A DNA stretch of 64,000 nt from an uncultured Methanomassiliicoccales archaeon (lineage in GTDB: Archaea > Thermoplasmatota > Thermoplasmata > Methanomassiliicoccales > Methanomethylophilaceae): assembly GCA_959597175.1 (NCBI GenBank), contig CAUFXM010000010.1, positions 1 through 64,000 of the forward strand. Direction: 5' to 3'. Each line of letters begins with the position of its first letter. The first letter of the stretch is position 1. Positions 34,626 to 42,412 of the stretch are shown here, in pieces. Made by a program: the position numbers and the translations under genes. The notes under the pieces are model-generated. The model had not been told where the DNA came from. It did no database searches and saw only the letters and a list, made by a program, of their open reading frames with translations.

Positions 34626-35999
34626 TCAGTCGATGGTATAATACAGCAGATGATCTGATGTCTTCCTGTCGATAACCACGTTGCCCGTCGCCTTATCATA
34701 GTTGAGGTACAATGCGGAGCTCTTGGAATCCTTCACATGGATGTTCGAGAAGAGCTTGGTACCGAGAGCGAGTATCGTTGTCGAGTGCTTCTTGCCCTTG
34801 TAATCCGTCTGGATCCTCAGGATGGCCGGACAAAGGATTCCTGTGGGAATGAATCCGTTCTTTACCCCCATGTCACGGCTGATGTACGACGACTGTCTGT
34901 CCAAGCGGTCAATTCTCACGCGAACGTTTGTATCCTTGAAGGCGCGGTTGGAGAATATGGATCCTGGTCCGGACCCAATCTCCAGGTATACGCAGATGGG
35001 TTCGCCCGCCACTATCCAATCTTTACGGATGGTATCGAGATCGATATGGATCCCCAGTTGATGTGAGAGTTTCGATATGCACTCTTCGAGAGTCCTTTCC
35101 GGAATCTTGACTCCGTATCCGTTGCTGCTCTTGTCGTCGGCGCAAGAATCCATTATCAGAAGGGTGTTAAGTCTCATCATCTCCAGCGATGTGGATGTCA
35201 AGCCGTAATCATCAGCCAGATTTAACGAGTCGAGGGTCTTTCTCAAGATGTTGTAGTCACTTCCTCTGGCATCTTCTTTCGGAATCCCATATAGCTCACT
35301 CATCTTGTCTTCTCTGACCGTTAGCTTGTCAATGATTTCGAAGACCAGCTCATCCCTCATATTCTCGTAGATGCTGCAACATGCGGCAATACGGTCGGCA
35401 GTCGTCTTATTCTTTCCTTTTCCGGACAGGATGTCGGATACGATGGCTATCTTCAGGGCCCTCGTGTTGTTAGGATCAAACTGGAGAACCTGTTGAATAT
35501 TCGTTTCTATCTCATAGCAACCATCGGCATACAATCTCTCAGCCATCGAGAGGAACCGGGTGGCGATCTCCTTTCCGAACCGTTGGTTGTATGCCTCGGT
35601 AAAATGGTCTTTCTTATCGCCAGAGAGCATCGAATAGTTATCAAATGCCTCTTTGGCCGCTTCAAGACCTTTCGAATCTGTGAAGGAGGCCGTCAGATAG
35701 ATGGTGGCCATGCCTTTGACGAACCAGACTTCGGCATCCGCCCCGTTTATGGATATGATCTGATCCGCAATCTTGTTCGCATCGGCGTGACGGTTCGCCG
35801 AGAAGTATGCGGTCATCAGCTTCTTGAGGTTCGCGACCTGTTCCTTGAGGTTCGAAATGTAGAATTGGTTGATGTCATCCCTTATGACAATCTTGGTCCC
35901 GCAGTACATGCAGAATCCGGCATCACGGGAATCGTCTAGTTGCACTTCCCCTCCGCAGTGGTCGCATCTCAGTGTGATTAGTCCCATTGCATCACCCAT
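34626..35999 (-). CDS. Zinc-ribbon protein with helical-repeat (TPR-like) region
   Basis: About 457 residues. The N-terminal zinc ribbon (LRCDHCGGEVQL and AGFCMYCGTKI) is followed by helical sequence with TPR-like spacing (residues about 45-170, including ADQIISINGADAEVWFVKGMATIYL and VLQFDPNNTRALKIAIV), then a middle helical part and a C-terminal beta-rich domain (IDLDTIRKDWIVAGEPICVYLEIGSGPGS...). ATG 35999 shares bases with the stop of the upstream gene (TGATG), so they are coupled. Base composition is less GC-rich than neighbours, suggesting an accessory pair acquired together. Function unknown. Confidence 0.6.
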   Translation of the reverse strand: MGDAMGLITLRCDHCGGEVQLDDSRDAGFCMYCGTKIVIRDDINQFYISNLKEQVANLKKLMTAYFSANRHADANKIADQIISINGADAEVWFVKGMATIYLTASFTDSKGLEAAKEAFDNYSMLSGDKKDHFTEAYNQRFGKEIATRFLSMAERLYADGCYEIETNIQQVLQFDPNNTRALKIAIVSDILSGKGKNKTTADRIAACCSIYENMRDELVFEIIDKLTVREDKMSELYGIPKEDARGSDYNILRKTLDSLNLADDYGLTSTSLEMMRLNTLLIMDSCADDKSSNGYGVKIPERTLEECISKLSHQLGIHIDLDTIRKDWIVAGEPICVYLEIGSGPGSIFSNRAFKDTNVRVRIDRLDRQSSYISRDMGVKNGFIPTGILCPAILRIQTDYKGKKHSTTILALGTKLFSNIHVKDSKSSALYLNYDKATGNVVIDRKTSDHLLYYTID

Positions 36000-36469
36000 C
36001 AATCCTTGTGTCTGCGTTTCTGCTTTCTAGCAGGGAGGATTAGGCCGAACGTTTCCCTCAATCCAGATGTTATGAAATTCTCCTCTGGCCCCTTATTCTC
36101 AGCCTTGGTCGTTTCAATCCCGGCGATTCTGTTCATAGGGGGTTCGTAAGTGGGTGTACGCTTCTCTTCGAACGTGTTGCAGAACTCTTCTATGAATGAA
36201 TAGTCTTTCGTAACCTTTACATGAAGCGTATCCACGATGGCAGAGACATGTTTCTTCACTGGGTCGTTGACCTTTATGTATATGACATGGTCATCACTGT
36301 TTAGAGGGTCTATCGAGACCTCCCAACAGATGTTATCACCGTAGAGCGTGAAGAAGTACCCCGTCTTTGATACAACGGTCTCTACGAAATCCGTCGCGGC
36401 CCGATCGTCATCCAATTCGATGCTTTTATCGATCTTCGGGGCAGGACATATGAGTTTGTATCCCGGCAT
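35999..36469 (-). CDS. Hypothetical protein, partner of the zinc-ribbon/TPR protein
   Basis: A 156-residue protein starting MPGYKLICPAPKIDKSIELDDD. The middle alternates strands and helices (FVETVVSKTGYFFTLYGDNICWEVSIDPLNSDDHVIYIKVN), and the C-terminus is a disordered, strongly basic tail (LPARKQKRRHKD). It is translationally coupled to the zinc-ribbon/TPR gene downstream. No family is recognised. The two-gene unit sits between GTPase and proteasome genes without obvious relation to either. Confidence 0.55.
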   Translation of the reverse strand: MPGYKLICPAPKIDKSIELDDDRAATDFVETVVSKTGYFFTLYGDNICWEVSIDPLNSDDHVIYIKVNDPVKKHVSAIVDTLHVKVTKDYSFIEEFCNTFEEKRTPTYEPPMNRIAGIETTKAENKGPEENFITSGLRETFGLILPARKQKRRHKD

Positions 36470-36590
36470 CGTTTCGAATTAGGGGCTGTGCCAATTTAGA
36501 AATTTCTACTGTGCAACATGTGTGCGGCAACCGGGAACACGGCTTTGCAACCATGACTACGATGCCGTGTTCCCGGGCTGTCAATGATGT

Positions 36591-37796
36591 TTATCCGAAC
36601 ATGTATGCGGGGGCGGGCTTGGCCTTGTTCCTGCCTGCCTCCTGGACCTTCTCCTTGGCGTCCAGGAAGTCCCTCTCGGTGACGTGGTCCCTGTCGTTCC
36701 TGATGGCCAGCATACCGGCCTCGGTGCAGATGCTCTTGATCTCGGCACCCGACACGCCCTCGGTCATGTCCGCCAGCTTCTTGGAGGAGATGTCCGGGTC
36801 CACGTTCATGTGGGCCAGATGGATATCGAAGATCTGCTTCCTGCCGTCGGCGTCCGGGAGGCCCACGTCGATGATCCTGTCGAACCTCCCCGGCCTGAGC
36901 AGGGCGTCGTCCAGGATGTCGGGCCTGTTGGTGGCGCCGATGATCTTCACGTCGCTGGTGGGGGTGAACCCGTCCAGCTCGGACAGCAGCTGCATCAGGG
37001 TTCTCTGGACCTCCCTGTCGCCGGACGTGGCGACGTCCAGCCTCCTGGCCCCGACCGAGTCCAGCTCGTCGATGAAGATGATGCTGGGCGCCTTGTCCTT
37101 GGCCAGCTGGAACAGCTCGCGGACGAGTCTCGCCCCCTCTCCGATGTACTTCTGGACCAGCTCGGATCCGACCAGCCTGATGAAGGTGGCCTGTGTGGCG
37201 TTGGCGACCGCCTTGGCCATGAGCGTCTTCCCGGTGCCGGGGGGACCGACGAGGAGCACGCCCTTGGGGGGCTCGATCCCGACCTTCTTGTACAGCTCGG
37301 GCCTGAGCAGGGGGTCCTCCACGGCCTCGCGGAGCTCGAGCATCTGCTGCTTCAGCCCGCCCACGTCGTCGTAGGTCACATCGGGTTTGTCGATGATCTC
37401 CGCTCCGGAGACCACGGGGTCCACGGGCAGGGGCAGAACGTCCATCACGGAGAGGGTCTGCTTGTTGAGGGACACCCTCGACCCGACGATCAGGTCGGAC
37501 TCGGGCACGTACTCGGACACCGAGACGACGAAGTCGGGGCCGGTGGAGCTCTTGACGACCACGCGGTTGTTGGGCAGCACGTCCTTTATCGAACCGATGA
37601 TGAGCGGCGGGCTCTTCAGCCTCTCCAGCTCGTTCCTGAGCCTCGAGATGTCCTTCTGGAGCCTGAACAGCTCGCTCTCGGAGTATCTCTTCTCGGTCTC
37701 CGCGTTCTGGAGGTCCTCCATCAGCCTCACGTTCCTCTCCTCGAGGGTGACAATCTTGGCCTTCAGTTCGGATACTTCGTCGTTCACGTCCGTCAT
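36591..37796 (-). CDS. pan: Proteasome-activating nucleotidase PAN
   Basis: A 401-residue AAA ATPase that unfolds proteins for the 20S proteasome. The N-terminal coiled coil (residues about 5-60, SELKAKIVTLEERNVRLMEDLQNAE) is followed by an OB domain (PLIIGSIKDVLPNNRVVVKSSTGPDFVVSVS) and the AAA module with Walker A GPPGTGKTLMAKAVAN and Walker B IIFIDELDSVGARR. The C-terminus is PAPAYMFG, so the usual HbYX motif that opens the 20S gate reads Met-Phe-Gly instead of hydrophobic-Tyr-X. It is divergent from the MBF1 gene. Confidence 0.93.
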   Translation of the reverse strand: MTDVNDEVSELKAKIVTLEERNVRLMEDLQNAETEKRYSESELFRLQKDISRLRNELERLKSPPLIIGSIKDVLPNNRVVVKSSTGPDFVVSVSEYVPESDLIVGSRVSLNKQTLSVMDVLPLPVDPVVSGAEIIDKPDVTYDDVGGLKQQMLELREAVEDPLLRPELYKKVGIEPPKGVLLVGPPGTGKTLMAKAVANATQATFIRLVGSELVQKYIGEGARLVRELFQLAKDKAPSIIFIDELDSVGARRLDVATSGDREVQRTLMQLLSELDGFTPTSDVKIIGATNRPDILDDALLRPGRFDRIIDVGLPDADGRKQIFDIHLAHMNVDPDISSKKLADMTEGVSGAEIKSICTEAGMLAIRNDRDHVTERDFLDAKEKVQEAGRNKAKPAPAYMFG

Positions 37797-37896
37797 GTGT
37801 CCTCCCCTCGGTCAACGGGCACATCCGTTATAACGCTTTCATTCGCACGCGCATTCCAACCCTACATTAATAAGGGGGATGGGGGATGGGAGTTGC

Positions 37897-38385
37897 ATGA
37901 TTTGCGAGATGTGCGGAAAGGACGTTCCGCAGACGCGTACGGTCATCGTGGAGGGCAGCAAGCTGAACGTCTGCCCCGGATGTGCCAGGTTCGGCGAGGA
38001 CTACAGGTCCCCGTCCGCCGGAGGCGCCCCCGTCAGCCAGACCGTCATCGGCGAGAGGCTGGAGAGGCGCGAGAGGAGGATGAAGTCCAAGGACATCTAC
38101 GCCGGCACGGCCTCCATCGAGCTCATCGACGACTACGGCGGCGCGATCAGGGCCGCCCGCGAGGCGAAGGGCATGGACCTGGAGCAGTTCGCCGCCTCCA
38201 TCCAGGAGAAGAAGGGCATGCTGGCCAAGGTCGAGGCCAACAACCTGATCCCGGACGACAAGCTGATCAAGAAGATCGAGAAGGCCCTGGACATCAAGCT
38301 CATGGAGCAGGTCCAGTCCGGCACCACCGTGGGGGGCTCCTCCAGCGGCAAGATGACCCTGGGCAACTTCATCAAGTACGAGTGA
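37897..38385 (+). CDS. Multiprotein bridging factor aMBF1
   Basis: A 162-residue archaeal MBF1 homologue: an N-terminal zinc ribbon (CEMCGKDVPQTRTVIVEGSKLNVCPGCARFG), a flexible linker, then a cro/C1-type HTH (IRAAREAKGMDLEQFAASIQEKKGMLAKVEANNLIPDDKLIKKIEKALDIKL, about residues 80-135). It is thought to link transcription with translation and binds the ribosome in some archaea. ATG 37897 fits a leaderless transcript (CATTAATAA box about 28 bases upstream); ATG 37879 sits too close to that box. Confidence 0.9.
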   Translation: MICEMCGKDVPQTRTVIVEGSKLNVCPGCARFGEDYRSPSAGGAPVSQTVIGERLERRERRMKSKDIYAGTASIELIDDYGGAIRAAREAKGMDLEQFAASIQEKKGMLAKVEANNLIPDDKLIKKIEKALDIKLMEQVQSGTTVGGSSSGKMTLGNFIKYE

Positions 38386-38388
38386 GGC

Positions 38389-38901
38389 TCAGGCCCTCAG
38401 CGAACCGTAAACATCATCGAGGTACGGCGAGACGTCGACCCCAGCGTCCCTCAGGACGATGAGGGCGGCCACCGCCACCTCGATGTCCAACCTCTTCTGG
38501 ATCTTGTTGCAGCTCTGTATGAAGTCCCTGCGCTGCATGCCGTTGGACACCGCCACGTCCATCAGCTTCGGGAACATGTCCTCGGTCTGTCCCGAGGGCT
38601 CCGCCTTCGGTGCCTTTTCGGACGTCTGGATCTTCGAGTGCAGCGACTCCAGGAGCTCCTTCGAGGGGCGGTACGCCAGGGGCACGTCCACAGATCCCGG
38701 GTCGGCCGCAGGCCGGACGAATCCGTCCCTCTGGGTCACGAACCCGGCCCTGGTCAGGGCGGAGAGGAGGAGCTTCGCGTCCGACGGGGACATCCACTTC
38801 AGGTCCAGCGACGCCCCCATAGTGAACTCGTCCGCGGTGGACACATCCTTCCCAATGCTGCGGAAGTACGCCGCGGCGCACACGGCAAGCTCGTCTGTCA
38901 T
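38389..38901 (-). CDS. DUF2240 family protein
   Basis: A 170-residue archaeal protein with the DUF2240 pattern: DLKWMSPSDAKLLLSALTRAGFVTQRDGFVRPA near the N-terminus, a helical linker, and FPKLMDVAVSNGMQRRDFIQSCNKIQKRLDIEVAVAALIVLRDAGVDVSPYLDDVY at the end. The N-terminal part may be a winged helix. Function is unknown. It converges on the MBF1 gene (3 bases apart) and is divergent from rpoK. Confidence 0.85.
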   Translation of the reverse strand: MTDELAVCAAAYFRSIGKDVSTADEFTMGASLDLKWMSPSDAKLLLSALTRAGFVTQRDGFVRPAADPGSVDVPLAYRPSKELLESLHSKIQTSEKAPKAEPSGQTEDMFPKLMDVAVSNGMQRRDFIQSCNKIQKRLDIEVAVAALIVLRDAGVDVSPYLDDVYGSLRA

Positions 38902-38954
38902 GCCACCCCAATCCGGGCGGACGTAGAAAACGGTTGTCTCCGCCTCATTTATGT

Positions 38955-38968
38955 AACGCGCGCGCGTT
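38955..38968. promoter_or_regulatory. Perfect GC-rich palindrome between DUF2240 gene and rpoK
   Basis: AA(CG)5TT is a 14-bp perfect palindrome about 50 bases upstream of the DUF2240 start and 30 bases before the rpoK TATA-like box (GGTTTATATG, 38998-39007). It resembles the CGCG-containing inverted repeat at 28135-28156. Confidence 0.35.
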
Positions 38969-39036
38969 TTCAGATATCCGTACTAACAGTAAGGATAGGT
39001 TTATATGCGACATCCATAATGGGGTCGCCATCCCGT

Positions 39037-39219
39037 ATGGTGACCCATATGAAGTACACAAGATTCGAGAAGGCAAGGATCATCGGCGCCAGGGCGCTGC
39101 AGATCTCTTACGGGGCACCTGTCCTCGTGGACTACCCCGAGGAGATGCTGGACCCCATCGACATCGCCATGCTGGAGTTTGACAAGGATCTCATTCCTAT
39201 CACTGTCGTGAGAAACTGA
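39037..39219 (+). CDS. rpoK: DNA-directed RNA polymerase subunit K (Rpo6/RpoK)
   Basis: A 60-residue subunit, the archaeal counterpart of Rpb6 and bacterial omega, which stabilises the polymerase clamp region. The text KYTRFEKARIIGARALQISYGAPVLVDY...DPIDIAMLEFDKDLIPITVVR matches the family from end to end. ATG 39037 is placed by the TATA-like box at 38998-39007; ATG 39049 (MKYTRFE) is the other likely start. It is followed by rpsB in the usual archaeal order. Confidence 0.93.
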   Translation: MVTHMKYTRFEKARIIGARALQISYGAPVLVDYPEEMLDPIDIAMLEFDKDLIPITVVRN

Positions 39220-39232
39220 AGGAGTAATTCGT

Positions 39233-39862
39233 ATGACCGACGACGAAATCCAACCCGTGAACAACGGCGACCTCCTGGTCGCAGAAGACATCTACCTGAC
39301 CTCCGGTGTCCACATCGGTACCCAGCAGAAGTCCGCAGACATGAAGGACTTCATCTACAAGGTCAGGCAGGACGGACTGTACGTCCTGGACGTGAAGAAG
39401 ACCGACGAGAGGATCAGGGCGGCCGCCTCCTTCCTGAGCCGCTACGACCCCAAGAGGATCCTCGTGGTCTCCGCCAGGCAGTACGGGCAGAAGCCCGCCA
39501 GGGAGTTCTCCAAGGCCATCGGCGCCCCCGCCTTCGCCGGACGTTTCGTCCCCGGGACGCTGACCAACCCCATGAACCCCGCCTTCATCGAGCCCGAGAT
39601 CGTCGTCATCACCGACCCCGCCGCCGACAAGCAGGCCCTCAACGAGGCCCTCAACCTGGGCATCCCGATCGTCGCCATGTGCGACGCCAACAACGAGACC
39701 CGCAACGTCGACCTCGTCATCCCTACCAACAACAAGGGAAGGCGCGCCCTGGCCTGCATCTACTGGCTCCTGTCCAGGCAGGTCCTCTTCGAGAGGGGCG
39801 ACATCAAGGACCCCAACGACTTCAACATGGAGATCGAGGACTTCGAGGCCAAGCTGGTCTGA
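39233..39862 (+). CDS. rpsB: 30S ribosomal protein S2
   Basis: A 209-residue S2/SA-family protein of the small ribosomal subunit. Recognisable segments include YLTSGVHIGTQQKSADMKDFIYKVRQDGLYVLDVKKTDERI, FVPGTLTNP, PEIVVITDPAADKQALNEALNLGIPIVAMCDANNETRNVDLVIPTNNKGRRAL and the late IYWLLSRQVL. GGAG lies nine bases upstream of the ATG. It sits between rpoK and the MEMO gene, a conserved archaeal neighbourhood. Confidence 0.96.
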   Translation: MTDDEIQPVNNGDLLVAEDIYLTSGVHIGTQQKSADMKDFIYKVRQDGLYVLDVKKTDERIRAAASFLSRYDPKRILVVSARQYGQKPAREFSKAIGAPAFAGRFVPGTLTNPMNPAFIEPEIVVITDPAADKQALNEALNLGIPIVAMCDANNETRNVDLVIPTNNKGRRALACIYWLLSRQVLFERGDIKDPNDFNMEIEDFEAKLV

Positions 39863-39907
39863 TAACGATACAAACAAACTTCTTCCCAAACACCCTTCCA
39901 CATTCTC

Positions 39908-40756
39908 ATGAGACTTCCCGCCGTGGCAGGCCGCTTCTACCCCGATGATCCGGACGAACTGGAGCGCATGCTGTCCTGGTGCTTCTCCCACCCGATGGGG
40001 CCGGGGGAGCCCGAACGCACCGGATCGGAGAGGCGCATCGCGGCAGCCATGGCCCCGCATGCGGGATACATGTGCTCCGGGATGACCGCCGCGAGGACCT
40101 ACCGTGCGATACAGGAGGACGGGCTGCCCGAGGTGTACGTGGTGATCGGCCCCGACCACTACGGCACCACGGGAGGGGCGAACGTGGTCTGCCCCGACGA
40201 CTTCCTCACGCCGCTCGGTGTCTGCAGGACCGACGGGGAGGTATGTGCCAGACTGTCCGATCACATGCCCGCGGACGCATCCGTGCACAGATGGGAGCAT
40301 GCCATCGAGGTGCAGGTCCCGTTCATCCAGCGCATGGACCCTGACCCTGCGGTCGTCGGCATAACCATGGGCGACCAGTCCCCGGCGTCCGCCGCGGACC
40401 TGGCGTCGGCCATCAGGGACGCGTGCGCGGACAGGGACGCGATGGTCATCGCCTCCACGGACATGTCCCACTACATCCCCAAGCAGGAGGCCGCCAGGCT
40501 GGACGGCATGGTCCTGGGGGACGTGGGGAGGATGGACGTCCGCGGGATGTACAGGACGGTGTTCGGGAACAGGGTGTCCATGTGCGGCTACGGGCCCACC
40601 GCGGTGGCGATGCTCTTCGCAGGCGATGCGGAGGCGGAGGTGCTTGCCCACACGGACTCCGACGACGCCCTGGCCACAGGTCCGTCCGAGGTCGTCGGAT
40701 ACGCCTCCGCGGTATTCAGGGGTCCGGGGCCCAGGCGTCCGCGATTTAACATTTAA
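39908..40756 (+). CDS. MEMO1 family protein (AmmeMemoRadiSam system protein B)
   Basis: A 282-residue MEMO-family protein. The start RLPAVAGRFYPDDPDELERML, the metal-site stretches MAPHAGYMCSGMTAARTYRAI and VVIGPDHYGTTGGANV, the HAIEVQVPFIQRM and the STDMSHYIPKQEA segments are all typical. The fold resembles extradiol dioxygenases but the archaeal activity is unknown. It follows rpsB by 45 bases and is commonly found in this cluster in archaea. Confidence 0.93.
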   Translation: MRLPAVAGRFYPDDPDELERMLSWCFSHPMGPGEPERTGSERRIAAAMAPHAGYMCSGMTAARTYRAIQEDGLPEVYVVIGPDHYGTTGGANVVCPDDFLTPLGVCRTDGEVCARLSDHMPADASVHRWEHAIEVQVPFIQRMDPDPAVVGITMGDQSPASAADLASAIRDACADRDAMVIASTDMSHYIPKQEAARLDGMVLGDVGRMDVRGMYRTVFGNRVSMCGYGPTAVAMLFAGDAEAEVLAHTDSDDALATGPSEVVGYASAVFRGPGPRRPRFNI

Positions 40757-40779
40757 TATACTAGAGTGGATGCATCCAC

Positions 40780-41346
40780 ATGGAAGACAATCAGAACTTC
40801 TGCATCCACTGCGGGCAGACCCTGGCGGCCGACGCCAAGTTCTGCCCCGCATGCGGCACCAGGGTGCCCGGGAGGAACCAGGAGCAGGTCGAGGAGGAGA
40901 GGCAGGCCATCCGCGATGTCATGCGCGTGCGCCTCAACTGGGCTATAGCGCTCATGCTGATCTACTCCGTCCCGTTCCTGATCGTCGGGATCTACCTGGC
41001 CGTGGATCTGGACGGCATCGTCAACATGCTGATGACCGATCCCCTCTACACCGACTACGTGGAATACTACGGATGGACCTACGACGAGCTCCACAGCGTG
41101 TTCCAGGTCGCCAGCTTCGCGTACATCCTCTCGTCCGTATGCGGGATCGCCTCGTCCGTCCTGTGCTGGAAGAAGACGAAGTACTGGATCGCGGTCATCC
41201 TGTGCCTCGTGTCCATGTTCACCGGCGCCATGGGGCTGTTCGCGCTGTTCATGGGCATGTTCGCCTTCTGGACCATCCTGACCAGCAAGCTGGCGTTCAG
41301 GGAGTACAGCGACGACCTCGAGTCCGAGCTTAACAAGATCCAGTGA
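40780..41346 (+). CDS. Zinc-ribbon membrane protein
   Basis: A 188-residue protein: an N-terminal double-CxxC zinc ribbon (NFCIHCGQTLAADAKFCPACGTRV, about residues 4-28), a charged linker, then four membrane segments (about 50-70, 100-122, 128-145 and 148-168). The ribbon is cytosolic by topology and may bind protein or nucleic acid. A TATA-like stretch (TTTAACATTTAATATA) at 40745-40760 precedes it. No family beyond zinc_ribbon-type is recognised. Confidence 0.65.
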   Translation: MEDNQNFCIHCGQTLAADAKFCPACGTRVPGRNQEQVEEERQAIRDVMRVRLNWAIALMLIYSVPFLIVGIYLAVDLDGIVNMLMTDPLYTDYVEYYGWTYDELHSVFQVASFAYILSSVCGIASSVLCWKKTKYWIAVILCLVSMFTGAMGLFALFMGMFAFWTILTSKLAFREYSDDLESELNKIQ

Positions 41347-41366
41347 CCTTCGGGTCGTGAAACCAT

Positions 41367-41393
41367 CGGGGGTCCATCCCCCGTTCCTCTTTT
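41367..41393 (+). terminator. Hairpin plus T-rich tail after the zinc-ribbon membrane gene
   Basis: CGGGGG-TCCAT-CCCCCG (41367-41383) forms a perfect 6-bp stem, followed by TTCCTCTTTT, about 20 bases past the stop codon at 41346. The stem plus T run resembles an intrinsic terminator. Confidence 0.5.
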
Positions 41394-41503
41394 ACCGCCG
41401 TCATGACGACGGACATAGCCAGACGTTCGAAAAACCCAGGGGTGCGTCGGACGACTTTCACGGAAAACCGTGTCCCGGGGCCGGGGGCCCCGGTAAGATG
41501 TTC

Positions 41504-42412
41504 TCAGATGCGCTTGAGGTACCTGAGGTTGGGCTCGTAGACCAGGCCCTTGTCCATCAGGGAGTTGGAGATCTCCTCGAGCTCTATGCTGCTGATGCCC
41601 TCAGCCTCGGCTCTCCTCTCCAGCTCGTCCCTGGGGGCGCCCTTCCCGTCGGTGTCCAGCTCCTCCAGCATGCCGAGGATGATGTCCTCCAGCTGCCCGT
41701 GGGTGTGCCCTCCCTCGCCTGCCGGGGACTCGATGTCGATCTCGTCCGGCTCCCCGGACAGGTCCTCCGGGAACCCGAGGTCCACGTCCCTCTCGGGGAG
41801 CAGCGTCCTCAGGGCGCTCTGGATGGTCTTGAGGTACATCGCGGAGTCCGGCATCTGGCCGTAGTTGTCCAGGGCGTACAGCAGTCCGTCGGCCTCCGCC
41901 TCGGACATCCCCATGGCGATGAGGTCGGGGACCTTGGCGTCGGGCATGCCCAGCACGGTCTTGGCGTTCTTCAGCCTCCTCCAGGTGGACTTCGCGGTCT
42001 CCAGCAGCCACTCCTTGCGGGTGCGCTCGTCTATCTTGATGATGTGCTCCGGCCTGACGGAGACGAACGTCCTCTGGTCGTCTGTGGTGTAGGTCCTGAC
42101 CCTCCCGACGGCGGCGACGAAGCACGGGGCCTCGATGTCCGCCATGGCGGCGGAGGCCTCCGGCTGGTACCTTCCCACGTTGACGTAGTAGTTGCCCACG
42201 ACGTCCTGTATCCTGACCTTCCACATGGGCTCGTCCGGGGACCCGATGTTCTCCTTCTCCGTGAGGACCCCGGCGATCAGCACCCTGTTCATCTTGGCGC
42301 CCAGAGGCGAGACGACGTAGGACGGCATCTTCTCCTCGGTGGCCTTGATCTCCAGCGTGGAGTTGTTCAGCTCCGCCGCGAAGACCCTCCATGCGGTCTC
42401 CCTGGCGTTCAT
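41504..42412 (-). CDS. RPA-associated protein (RPAP, COG3390 type)
   Basis: A 302-residue partner of archaeal replication protein A. It starts MNARETAWRVFAAELNNSTLEIK and contains the OB-fold region NRVLIAGVLTEKENIGSPDEPMWKVRIQDVVGNYYVNVGRYQPEA, then a helical middle (ETAKSTWRRLKNA) and a C-terminal winged-helix-like segment (LEELDTDGKGAPRDELERRAEAEGISSIELEEISNSLMDKGLVYEP) comparable to the RPA32 C-terminus. Its ATG overlaps the RPA stop by four bases, so the two subunits are translated together. Confidence 0.88.
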   Translation of the reverse strand: MNARETAWRVFAAELNNSTLEIKATEEKMPSYVVSPLGAKMNRVLIAGVLTEKENIGSPDEPMWKVRIQDVVGNYYVNVGRYQPEASAAMADIEAPCFVAAVGRVRTYTTDDQRTFVSVRPEHIIKIDERTRKEWLLETAKSTWRRLKNAKTVLGMPDAKVPDLIAMGMSEAEADGLLYALDNYGQMPDSAMYLKTIQSALRTLLPERDVDLGFPEDLSGEPDEIDIESPAGEGGHTHGQLEDIILGMLEELDTDGKGAPRDELERRAEAEGISSIELEEISNSLMDKGLVYEPNLRYLKRI

